Shown here: in pieces, positions 1 to 5,475 of the stretch | How the letters are laid out: every line of letters starts with the position of its first letter | How positions within the stretch are numbered: the first letter of the stretch is position 1 | Source: SYIM01 sp041182885 | GTDB taxonomy: Bacteria > Pseudomonadota > Gammaproteobacteria > Burkholderiales > Burkholderiaceae_E | Direction: 5' to 3' | DNA length: 14,318 nucleotides | Assembly (NCBI GenBank): GCA_049423065.1 | Contig: JBMSQB010000100.1 | Span: 1 to 14,318 of the forward strand | The notes under the pieces: model-generated | Seen by the model: only the letters and a program-made list of their open reading frames with translations | What the model was told of the DNA's origin: nothing | Databases searched by the model: none | Made by a program: the position numbers and the translations under genes

Positions 1-491
1 GCCTTGACTTGATCCTCCGTGGCGAACTCGCCGGCATCGGCTTCCCGAATGCCTTCGTGGATGTCACGAATCTGCCAGGGCTCACATCGCACGTGGTCGC
101 TCAGCGCATCGATGGTGGGGCAGCCTGCGGTGGGTGCAGTTGCCTTGGCCAGCGCGTCGATCTCGTCGTAGACCGTCTGAACCCCACTCAACGTTCGGCC
201 CGCATTCGTGCTTGGCTTGGTGGGCAGGCCTTTAATCTCTGGACCGGCTTGTTGTTCCGCGATCCGTACGTCGTACTGACCCTGCAGGTTCATCCAGAAC
301 TGAGGGCTTGTGCCAAACCAGTGCCCAAGCCTCAGGGCCGTGTCGCCTGTAATCGAGCGTTTGCCGTGAATGATTTGGCTGACCCGGTTGGCAGGCACGC
401 GGATTTGCCGCGCAAACTCTGTTGGGCTCACGCCAAGCGCGCGGAGTTCCTCAGCAAGAATTTCGCCTGGATGGGTGGGGGTACGAGCCAT
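1..491 (-). CDS. higA: HigA-type antitoxin with an in-frame ribbon-helix-helix-like extension (partial, runs off left edge)
   Basis: Read from ATG at 491-489 on the minus strand; the frame stays open to base 1, so the C-terminus lies outside the window. The first ~95 residues match the HigA/VapI Xre antitoxin family: it starts MARTPTHPGEIL, then the helix-turn-helix with VPANRVSQI and GKRSITGDTALRL, then WFGTSPQFWMNLQ. These proteins bind their own promoter and neutralise a RelE-like toxin. HigA normally ends near residue 95-105. Here the frame continues for at least 65 residues, and the stretch with IDALAKAT and EPWQIRDIHEGIREADAGEF resembles the C-terminal half of CopG/RHH antitoxins that pair with ParE/RelE toxins. 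A good Shine-Dalgarno (AAAGGA, minus strand 506-501) lies 9 bases before the start. No higB is present on the upstream side; a toxin could follow beyond the edge. HigA identity is sure; the fusion is my inference. Confidence 0.85.
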   Translation of the reverse strand, partial: MARTPTHPGEILAEELRALGVSPTEFARQIRVPANRVSQIIHGKRSITGDTALRLGHWFGTSPQFWMNLQGQYDVRIAEQQAGPEIKGLPTKPSTNAGRTLSGVQTVYDEIDALAKATAPTAGCPTIDALSDHVRCEPWQIRDIHEGIREADAGEFATEDQVK

Positions 492-510
492 CTGCGTGAG
501 TCCTTTCAGT

Positions 511-553
511 GATCGTCCACGATCTCAATGTTTGACGTCAATCGTAAATTTAC
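511..553. promoter_or_regulatory. Three palindromes between divergent higA-like and vapB genes (putative operators)
   Basis: The 67-base gap between the two divergent antitoxin genes holds three perfect inverted repeats: GATCGT-CC-ACGATC at 511-524, TTGACGTCAA at 532-541 and GTAAATTTAC at 544-553. The last ends 5 bases before the vapB start. TA antitoxins usually autoregulate through palindromes overlapping their promoters, so these are likely binding sites for the HigA-like protein, VapB or both. TTGACG within the second palindrome could serve as a -35 hexamer on either strand, but I see no convincing -10 at the right distance. Confidence 0.55.
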
Positions 554-558
554 ATGCG

Positions 559-813
559 ATGAAATCCCTCACAACCCGCGTCTTCAATCATGGCAACGGC
601 CAAGCCGTGCGCATTCCGGCCGAGTTTCGGCTCGCTACAGATCGGGTGAGCATTTCGCGCAATGAATCGGGGGATCTGGTGATTCACCCCTTGCGGCCTG
701 AACGCGGTGCAGCTCTGCTTGATGCCTTGCGGGCCGTGAGCGAGGCAGACAAGGACTTCGTTGCCGCGCTGGCGGCTGAGCAGGGCGGGTGGCCCCGTTC
801 GAGCATGCGCTGA
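559..813 (+). CDS. vapB: VapB-type (AbrB/SpoVT fold) antitoxin, orphan, with altered C-terminus
   Basis: This 84-residue protein begins MKSLTTRVFNHGNGQAVRIP, the swapped-hairpin DNA-binding motif of VapB/MazE-like antitoxins (residues 1-45, including AVRIPAEFRL and LVIHPLRPER). It would repress its own promoter and block a VapC PIN-domain ribonuclease. Start choice: the ATG at 554 stops after two codons, while ATG 559 gives the family N-terminus. No Shine-Dalgarno is visible, so translation may be leaderless or from a very short leader. The family tail that should cap VapC is replaced after about residue 75 (AALAAEQ): the last codons, GGWPRSSMR, are antisense to a yhaV fragment. No vapC follows. 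DNA binding may persist, but toxin neutralisation by the missing tail is doubtful. Confidence 0.8.
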   Translation: MKSLTTRVFNHGNGQAVRIPAEFRLATDRVSISRNESGDLVIHPLRPERGAALLDALRAVSEADKDFVAALAAEQGGWPRSSMR

Positions 814-989
814 AACACCGTGTACGGGTCGCTCCTGCTGCCTGAAGATCGCAAGGTGTTTTCATCATTGGCCCATGCAAAGACGATGATCCTGTTCTTG
901 GAGTCAAACCGAAAAAACAGACGAAACCGGCGCCCGATCTTTGCGCGCCGCCAGTGCCGAAACGCAGCCCCCATCGTGGCGACCTCGCG
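783..989 (-). pseudogene. yhaV: YhaV-family toxin remnant (both ends lost)
   Basis: The minus strand encodes about 68 residues that match the C-terminal half of the YhaV RNase toxin (partner PrlF): FRHWRRAK, then RFRLFFRFDSKNRIIVFAW, NDENTLRSSGS, DPYTVFQRMLERGHPP. In E. coli YhaV the same region reads RLFFRY, WMNDENTLR, DAYTVF, KMLKRGHPP. YhaV is about 150 residues long. Here the first ~80 residues are missing; an in-frame stop sits just upstream at 1013-1011. The sequence after GHPP (normally DDW or ADW) is cut exactly where vapB begins on the other strand, at 783/784. The antitoxin gene prlF is absent. The ORF reads on through antisense vapB, but that part has no family similarity. I consider this a dead fragment. 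Confidence 0.75.
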
Positions 990-1009
990 AATGGCCCTCC
1001 CGGTCGCAA

Positions 1010-1043
1010 TTCAACCCTTCAACCCTCCAATCACCCCTTCAAA
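1010..1043. repeat. Short direct repeats of TTCAACCC
   Basis: TTCAACCC occurs twice in tandem (1010-1017, 1018-1025), followed by a diverged spacer and TTCAAAC at 1038-1044. The repeat sits between the end of the yhaV fragment and the stop codon of the type IV antitoxin gene, at the boundary of two modules. It may be a simple repeat or a recombination scar; I see no integron attC or IS end here. Confidence 0.4.
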
Positions 1044-1050
1044 CGCCGCA

Positions 1051-1764
1051 TCACAACCGGATCCGTACCGCTGAGTTTTCGCGCACCTCTTCGCTCGACT
1101 GATACGCGTCATACGCGCGCATCCAGTCATCAAGCACTGTGCCCAACGCCATCGCCTTGGCCAACCGTCGAAGGCGCGGCTGATTCAGCGCCGCAATGTC
1201 CAGATCGAAAGGCGGGCGGGTCAACCGGCTGCGATGTGATGCACCCAGAAACAGCCAGTCAAGCAAGGCCTTCTCCGGGGTGACGCGCGGGTAGTCGAAC
1301 CGAAGATCGCGGGCATCCTCGTCACGCCCGGCGTCCACCAGGCGCAGCGGCATCGCGAAAAACCGGAAGGTGCCCGCCTTGGTCAGGCGATCGCCGACAT
1401 TGGGCGTTGGCCAACCCGGAGCGGTCGGAATCACGCAGGTGATCGTGTCTCCGTAGTTGTTGGTGACATGCGCCTGCTCGAGAACCCACGACAGGCTCAC
1501 GACGCTTCGGTGGCGGACCCATTGAGCCGCCGCAGCGGGGCTGATGTTGCGGTGGCCAAGCCGGTTCAGGTACACGCCCTTGATGACTTCCTGGAGCTTG
1601 CCAAGGTCGGCCATGGATGCCATCCAGCGTGAAAAGGTGGCGGCTGAGGGGGGATCGTCACGGCCCGTGGTTGCCAGTGAGTGGAGCATCGCCGTGGAAA
1701 AAACGGACGGACTCCCTCCGCTCATCAGGGCGCGTTCCAGATCGGCTTTCCACTGCGCAGTCAT
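1051..1764 (-). CDS. AbiEi-like type IV antitoxin
   Basis: A protein of 237 residues from ATG 1764-1762, which overlaps the TGA of the upstream toxin gene (ATGA, 1764-1761). A longer frame exists from 1833, but the overlapping start fits coupling and the family better. The N-terminal part (about 20-90) looks like a winged helix (AATFSRWMASMADLGKLQEVIKGVYLN has the helix-then-wing pattern of AbiEi antitoxins). The middle and C-terminal part (ITCVIP, FRFFAMPLRLV, VTPEKALLDWLFLGA) matches the AbiEi C-terminal antitoxin region, where TPEKALLD is typical. AbiEi represses its operon and antagonises AbiEii without forming a stable complex. Family assignment rests on these patterns and on the adjacent nucleotidyltransferase. 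Gene order, antitoxin second, is the reverse of classic abiEi-abiEii. Confidence 0.7.
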   Translation of the reverse strand: MTAQWKADLERALMSGGSPSVFSTAMLHSLATTGRDDPPSAATFSRWMASMADLGKLQEVIKGVYLNRLGHRNISPAAAAQWVRHRSVVSLSWVLEQAHVTNNYGDTITCVIPTAPGWPTPNVGDRLTKAGTFRFFAMPLRLVDAGRDEDARDLRFDYPRVTPEKALLDWLFLGASHRSRLTRPPFDLDIAALNQPRLRRLAKAMALGTVLDDWMRAYDAYQSSEEVRENSAVRIRL

Positions 1765-2606
1765 GGCCGGCGAACTGCAGAGGGGAGCGGCCTGGCAGGC
1801 CCGCGCTGCTGCGCCAACGCGGCCCGACACCAATGCTGGATGGTTTGCGAGACCATGATCGTTGCGTCGAGCCAGTTTGCCTCGTCAAGGGCATGCCGGC
1901 TCTCCGGGGGCAGATAGGGCAACAGTTCCTGCTGCGCGAGCTCGAAGGACAGCAATTCCAGCTTCGCTGGGGCGCGGGTGATGAAGTCTTCGAGCAAGTC
2001 GGTATCCTGCTGCGCAAGGAGCTCTGTCGGATCGGTGTGGGCCCAGATGAGGTCGCGCAAGTCGTAAAGATCGCGAGGGGCATTCCGTTGCTCGGACAAC
2101 GCAGCGCCGATTTTCATGACCGCGAGCGCAGGGTTGGTGTACGTGACGACGGGGAAGGGCGCCATCGCGTACTTCGCCGGCGGTACGACCACCTCGCTTC
2201 GAACGCTCTTGCCTGAAGGTGGACTTCGGCCGGACACCTCGACATCGAATCGCACATCGGTGTCGTTTTCGATGGTGCCTTCAATTCGCGCGCGCACGGT
2301 CGTACTGGTGTTTTTGGTGATTTGCGCGTTCGGATTCTGGATTCGCGCCAGCCCCGCCGCCCGGATGAGCATCCTGTCCAGATTCCTGACCAATGTGTCT
2401 TGACCGATGCGCTGGTCGCGATCGAAATCAATATCTTTGGTGAGCCGCATGCTGCCGAAAGCGACGCGCATTGCCATACCGCCTTTGAGAACGAGGCGGT
2501 TACCCAGTTGATGCGAAAGATCCCGCAGAAGTGTGATCTGACAGCGATCGATGGCTTCGAGCCGGGGGTCGAATCCCTTTTCGGATGGCGCGTAGACGAT
2601 TGCCAT
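1761..2606 (-). CDS. AbiEii/AbiGii-family nucleotidyltransferase toxin
   Basis: This protein of 281 residues carries the hallmarks of AbiEii toxins, DNA-polymerase-beta-like nucleotidyltransferases involved in phage abortive infection and growth arrest. Visible motifs: LVLKGGMAMRVAFG (38-51) followed by the metal-binding acids in TKDIDFD (D58, D60); an acidic strand VRFDVEVSG (118-126, D121) as the probable third carboxylate; and the family motif MKIGAALSEQRNAPRDLYDL (164-183) with K165, R178 and D179. Length and motif order are normal, so it is probably functional. The start ATG 2606 follows an AT-rich stretch with no Shine-Dalgarno, and an in-frame stop lies 13 bases upstream. Its stop overlaps the antitoxin start. 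The gene is divergent from fitA across a 30-base gap holding an inverted repeat. Confidence 0.87.
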   Translation of the reverse strand: MAIVYAPSEKGFDPRLEAIDRCQITLLRDLSHQLGNRLVLKGGMAMRVAFGSMRLTKDIDFDRDQRIGQDTLVRNLDRMLIRAAGLARIQNPNAQITKNTSTTVRARIEGTIENDTDVRFDVEVSGRSPPSGKSVRSEVVVPPAKYAMAPFPVVTYTNPALAVMKIGAALSEQRNAPRDLYDLRDLIWAHTDPTELLAQQDTDLLEDFITRAPAKLELLSFELAQQELLPYLPPESRHALDEANWLDATIMVSQTIQHWCRAALAQQRGPARPLPSAVRRP

Positions 2607-2642
2607 AGCATTTAAAAATCAAAAAATGGTATTTGAATGCTA
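2606..2642. promoter_or_regulatory. AT-rich divergent promoter region with inverted repeat (putative operator)
   Basis: TAGCATTTAAA (2606-2616) and TTTGAATGCTA (2632-2642) form an inverted repeat with 10 of 11 positions pairing, separated by 15 bases. It spans the gap between the divergent type IV toxin and fitA and overlaps both putative starts. A second, smaller palindrome TGGTA-N9-TACCA lies at 2627-2645. The spacing of about 2.5 helical turns between arm centres suits a dimer-of-dimers antitoxin, either FitA-like or AbiEi-like. Confidence 0.5.
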
Positions 2643-2894
2643 CCACAAAAGTGCCGTGCGATGCTTCCCGAAGAGATCCATCGCGCCATTCGCGTTCGAG
2701 CGGCGCGCAACGGGTGCAGCCTTGAGGCCGAGATGCGCAACATTCTTGCGTCCGCCGTCATGCCGAAACAGCGGGTCAAGCTCGAATCCCGACTTGCGGA
2801 GGTTGAACGAAAAATCAGGCTTGCCGACGAGGAACTCGCAGTGCTTGAGAGTGCTCGCGACCGATCCGCAGCCCGGTTGGCACGCTTCGAATGA
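2637..2894 (+). CDS. fitA: FitA-type ribbon-helix-helix antitoxin, N-terminus probably frameshifted
   Basis: The frame 2637-2894 gives 85 residues. From residue 9 on (MLPEEIHRAIRVRAARNG, SLEAEMRNIL) it matches FitA/Arc-like antitoxins, and the tail (VKLESRLAEV, DEELAVLESARDRSAARLARFE) matches the usual FitA end, which wraps around FitB. FitA represses the fitAB operon and inhibits the PIN toxin. The DNA-binding beta strand, normally something like VLIRNLPEE, is not in this frame. It is in the frame starting at ATG 2626, where KSAVR is followed by a break. A one-base deletion around 2658-2663 would explain it. Internal ATG 2661 could still give a protein lacking the strand. It overlaps fitB by ATGA. 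Family assignment is strong; functionality is doubtful. Confidence 0.72.
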   Translation: MLPQKCRAMLPEEIHRAIRVRAARNGCSLEAEMRNILASAVMPKQRVKLESRLAEVERKIRLADEELAVLESARDRSAARLARFE

Positions 2895-3036
2895 TCCTGC
2901 TGGACACAAACGTCGTGTCGGAGGCCATGCGGCTGCGTACTGCCGACGCGCTCGTTGCGGCAGTGGCCGGCGCGAATGCATTCAGCGTTGCCATGCGCGA
3001 CGTGCTCACTTTTCGTCGCGTTGGCCTGAACGTTAT

Positions 3037-3053
3037 TAACCCCCGGGGGGTTA
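3037..3053. repeat. GC palindrome at the end of the fitB remnant
   Basis: TAACCCCC-G-GGGGGTTA is a perfect 8-base inverted repeat with one spacer base, lying just after the codons for GLNVI. It coincides with the place where FitB similarity stops and with the likely loss of the stop codon. There is no T-run after it, so it is not a standard intrinsic terminator. Confidence 0.45.
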
Positions 3054-3315
3054 GGCGCGTTCGTCTTGCGCAAACGTATTCGCGCGATCCGACAGGGCGA
3101 GCGGATATTGGGATCGTTCTTGGCGGGCCGGATTTCGACAATCTGGTCTTGGCACGGGCGCGGATTACCCCCTATGATCCACCCAAACCGTGTACGAGAT
3201 GCTCAGGTGTCTCGAACCAGGCAGAACCTTGCGGCTGACCTCTCCCGGGGCGGCACGCGAGGTCGACAGGGGACAGTCCGATGCGCAAAGTGAGTCCGGA
3301 GGGAGCTGTGCGGCA
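3050..3315. other. Intergenic region between TA cluster and catabolic operon; no recognised gene
   Basis: About 265 bases between the last recognisable fitB codon and the alpha/beta hydrolase start. Open frames cross it (the fitB readthrough and an upstream extension of the hydrolase frame to GTG 3190), but their products resemble nothing I know and lack a start signal. It holds the promoter candidate at 3149-3178 and an inferred 5' leader of about 130 bases. I see no terminator and no riboswitch-like structure. Confidence 0.5.
3149..3178 (+). promoter_or_regulatory. Sigma-70-like promoter for the hydrolase-transporter operon
   Basis: TTGGCA (3149-3154, five of six to TTGACA), an 18-base spacer and TATGAT (3173-3178, five of six to TATAAT). 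Transcription would start near 3185, leaving a leader of about 130 bases before the first gene at 3316. It is the best-matching promoter I found ahead of the operon and the only good one in this gap. No regulator gene lies in the window. Confidence 0.5.
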
Positions 3316-4179
3316 ATGACGCTTCACCTTATGGAGCGGGTGGCCGTTGAAGATGACGGCATCGAGGGTGCCGCGGGCGATCCCGTTTTCTGCGTTCACG
3401 GACTGGGCGGCAGCAGCAACACCTGGACACCAATGATGGGCGCGTTGTCGCGTCAACGCGTGCTGCGCATCGACTTGCCCGGCAGCGGCCTGTCGCAGCG
3501 TGCGGAGGGGCCCCTGACGCTATCCCGGTATGTTGAGGCCCTGTTGATGGTCTGCGATCGCCTTGGACTCCGCCGCGCCCATTGGCTCGGGCATTCATTG
3601 GGTAGCATCGTATGCCAGCACCTTGCGGTCAGAGCGCCCGAGCGTGTCAGCAGTCTGCTCTTGTTCGGACCTTTATCGGCGCCTGTGGATGCCGCCCGGC
3701 AGGGGCTGCGGGCCCGCGCCGCCAAAGCGCGTGCCGAGGGCGTAGCTGGCATGCACGACATTGCGTTGCAAATGGTGCAGTCCGCCCTGTCCAGCGACAC
3801 CCGGCAGCGTAATCCGCTTGCTGTCGCCTTTGTGAGAGACAGCCTGATGCGCGCTGACCCTGAGGCCTACGCGCGCACCTGCGAGGCCCTGGCCGATGCA
3901 CAGTCGGCGGCAGTGGACCGCATTACCGCGCCCGTCCTGCTGATAACGGGTGATGAGGACGCCGTAGCGCCGCCGCAGGGGGTTCGCGTTCTCGCCGACC
4001 GGATGCATGGCAGCGCCAACGTGCGCACCGTCGTGCTGCCGCGCTGCGGTCACTGGACGCCCCTTGAGCGTGCTGAGGAATGTTCGCGCGAGGCGCTTGC
4101 GTTCCTCGCTTCGGTGGCCCGCATACCCCGGAACGCTGCTCGCGTGGCGGCGTTTCGGACGGAGATGACCCATGGCTGA
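3316..4179 (+). CDS. Alpha/beta hydrolase
   Basis: A protein of 287 residues, cytoplasmic (no signal peptide). Start at ATG 3316 is chosen because GGAGGGAG (3298-3305) sits 10 bases upstream and the family fold begins shortly after; the frame itself is open to 3190. The oxyanion motif HGLGG is at 28-32, the nucleophile elbow GHSLGS at 92-97 (Ser94), the acid in GDEDAVAPP (212-220, probably Asp215) and the base in CGHW (His246). This is a complete triad in the order of the alpha/beta hydrolase superfamily (esterases, lactonases, C-C hydrolases). A helical cap lies at about 125-200. Substrate is unknown. It is the first gene of the operon and overlaps the next by 8 bases, which ties it to amidohydrolase chemistry and transport. 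Confidence 0.88.
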   Translation: MTLHLMERVAVEDDGIEGAAGDPVFCVHGLGGSSNTWTPMMGALSRQRVLRIDLPGSGLSQRAEGPLTLSRYVEALLMVCDRLGLRRAHWLGHSLGSIVCQHLAVRAPERVSSLLLFGPLSAPVDAARQGLRARAAKARAEGVAGMHDIALQMVQSALSSDTRQRNPLAVAFVRDSLMRADPEAYARTCEALADAQSAAVDRITAPVLLITGDEDAVAPPQGVRVLADRMHGSANVRTVVLPRCGHWTPLERAEECSREALAFLASVARIPRNAARVAAFRTEMTHG

Positions 4180-5461
4180 CGTACTTTTCACCAACGTGCG
4201 GATCTTCGATGGAGGAGGCGAGGCGCCATTTCAGGGCGATGTGCTGGTTCAGGGGAACCGCATCTCTCGAGTAGCCAGATCGGGCTACGGCTCGCGGCCC
4301 CCTTCCGTCGCCGGTGCACAGATGATCGACGGAGCGGGCGCCTTCCTGATGCCCGGCATGGTCGAGGCCCACACGCACTTCTCCTGGAACGATCAACCAA
4401 GCCTGGAATCCATCCAGCGAATGCCGCCGGAGGAACATATCCTCTGGTGCGCGCAGGTGGCCAGGCGCTACCTCGACATGGGCTGGACATCCTGTGTGGG
4501 CGCAGCCACAGCCAAGCCGCGGCTCGACGTGGTGATTCGAAACGCAATCAACGACGGCACCATCGTGGGCCCTCGCTACCTCGCGGCGAGCCAGGAGATC
4601 ACCGTTCCGGGCGGCCTCGGCGACACCACCGCACCGCATCTGCCGCAAGCCGAATTCGCCTTCGGTGCGGTGGTAAGCGGGGCCGAGGAAATGCGTCGCT
4701 GTGTACGCATGTTCTGCAAGTATGGTGTGGATTCGCTCAAGATCAATCTGTCGGGAGAGTCCATCACCGGCATGCCCTCGGAAATGAGCCAGTTCACCGA
4801 GGAAGAGATTCGCGTCTGCGTCGAGGAAGCCAAGGCGTGGGGCAAGCGGGTCGCCGCGCACGCCCGGTCCACGTGGTCCATCAAGCAGTGCGTGAAGCAG
4901 GGTATCGAAGTGATCTACCACGCGAGTTTCGCCGATGAGGAAGCCCTGGATCTGCTTGAAGCGAACAAGTTCAACCACTTTGTCGCCCCCGGTCTGGCCT
5001 GGCTCATCAACACCTGTCACCACGCCAGCACGTGGGGTCTGACTCCGGAAGTCACGCGCAAGATGGGTTATCACCGTGAACTCGAGGCGGCCATTGAGAG
5101 CATGAAGGCCATGCGCCGGCGTGGCATCCGCATTTTGCCTGGGGGCGATTACGGCTTTGCCTGGACGCCGCATGGCACCAATGCAAAGGACCTCGAGTAT
5201 TTCGTCAAGCTGATCGGCATGAGTCCGATGGAAGCCTTGCTGTCCGCCACCGCCTGGGGCGGACCGATGATGAAGATGGGTAAAGAGATCGGCTATATCC
5301 GTGAGGGGTGTCTGGCCGACATCCTGCTGATCGACGGTGACCCGCTTGCCGACATCACGGTGCTGCAGGACAAGGCGCGGATCCTGGCCGTCATGAAAGA
5401 CGGCGAATTCCACCGCGCGCCGCCCGTGCGTCACACGCGCGCCAATCGCTGGGCTGCCTGA
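4172..5461 (+). CDS. Metal-dependent amidohydrolase, first of a tandem pair
   Basis: A protein of 429 residues with the full amidohydrolase-superfamily layout: an N-terminal beta-sandwich strand (VLFTNVRIFDG), the HTH metal motif His67/His69, Lys190 in LKINLSGE (probable carboxylated lysine), His230 (AHARS), His250 (YHAS) and Asp326 (PGGDYGF), then the C-terminal strand region ending LADILLIDGDPLADITVL. The arrangement is that of imidazolonepropionase-like/Xaa-Pro dipeptidase-like cyclic amidohydrolases, which hydrolyse amide, lactam or peptide bonds. It probably carries a binuclear metal site in the cytoplasm. GGAG at 4161-4164 precedes the start by 7 bases, within the upstream gene. Family signatures shared with the next gene include HTHFSWND and AASQEITVPGGLGD. 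Substrate is unresolved. Confidence 0.9.
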   Translation: MADVLFTNVRIFDGGGEAPFQGDVLVQGNRISRVARSGYGSRPPSVAGAQMIDGAGAFLMPGMVEAHTHFSWNDQPSLESIQRMPPEEHILWCAQVARRYLDMGWTSCVGAATAKPRLDVVIRNAINDGTIVGPRYLAASQEITVPGGLGDTTAPHLPQAEFAFGAVVSGAEEMRRCVRMFCKYGVDSLKINLSGESITGMPSEMSQFTEEEIRVCVEEAKAWGKRVAAHARSTWSIKQCVKQGIEVIYHASFADEEALDLLEANKFNHFVAPGLAWLINTCHHASTWGLTPEVTRKMGYHRELEAAIESMKAMRRRGIRILPGGDYGFAWTPHGTNAKDLEYFVKLIGMSPMEALLSATAWGGPMMKMGKEIGYIREGCLADILLIDGDPLADITVLQDKARILAVMKDGEFHRAPPVRHTRANRWAA

Positions 5462-5475
5462 GAAGGGCCGGTGAC

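Larger units (their letters stand above)
2891..3238 (+). pseudogene. fitB: FitB/VapC PIN-domain toxin with a large internal deletion
   Basis: The frame opens with MILLDTNVVSEAMR, the standard PIN N-terminus of FitB with catalytic D5. It jumps straight to RTADALVAAVAGANAFSVAMRDV and GLNVINP (residues 16-51), which is the normal C-terminal third with the later acids D19 and D37. A complete FitB is about 140 residues; roughly 85 residues, including the conserved mid-domain glutamate, are gone, joined near base 2932. Recognisable FitB ends at 3049. The reading frame then continues in unrelated sequence to 3238 because the normal stop is lost: a TAG at 3052-3054 is one frame off, just after a G-rich run. 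It cannot fold as a PIN ribonuclease and is treated as a pseudogene. It overlaps fitA by 4 bases. Confidence 0.8.

Noticed and set aside
1010..1050. Possible integron attC site at the module border
   Set aside because: No paired core sites of the form RYYYAAC and GTTRRRY and no long imperfect palindrome could be found.
820..1074. Plus-strand open frame of 84 codons downstream of vapB, in the place of vapC
   Set aside because: No PIN-domain motif; it is antisense to the yhaV fragment, which has clear similarity on the other strand.
3149..3165. Half of a sigma-54 promoter: TTGGCACGG matches the -24 element
   Set aside because: The -12 element (TTGC) is absent at the required spacing; CGGAT stands there. 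The same bases fit better as the -35 of a sigma-70-type promoter with TATGAT downstream.
3195..3214. Inverted repeat CGAGA-N10-TCTCG just after the inferred transcription start
   Set aside because: Five-base arms are common by chance in this length of GC-rich DNA, and no regulator is known for the operon.
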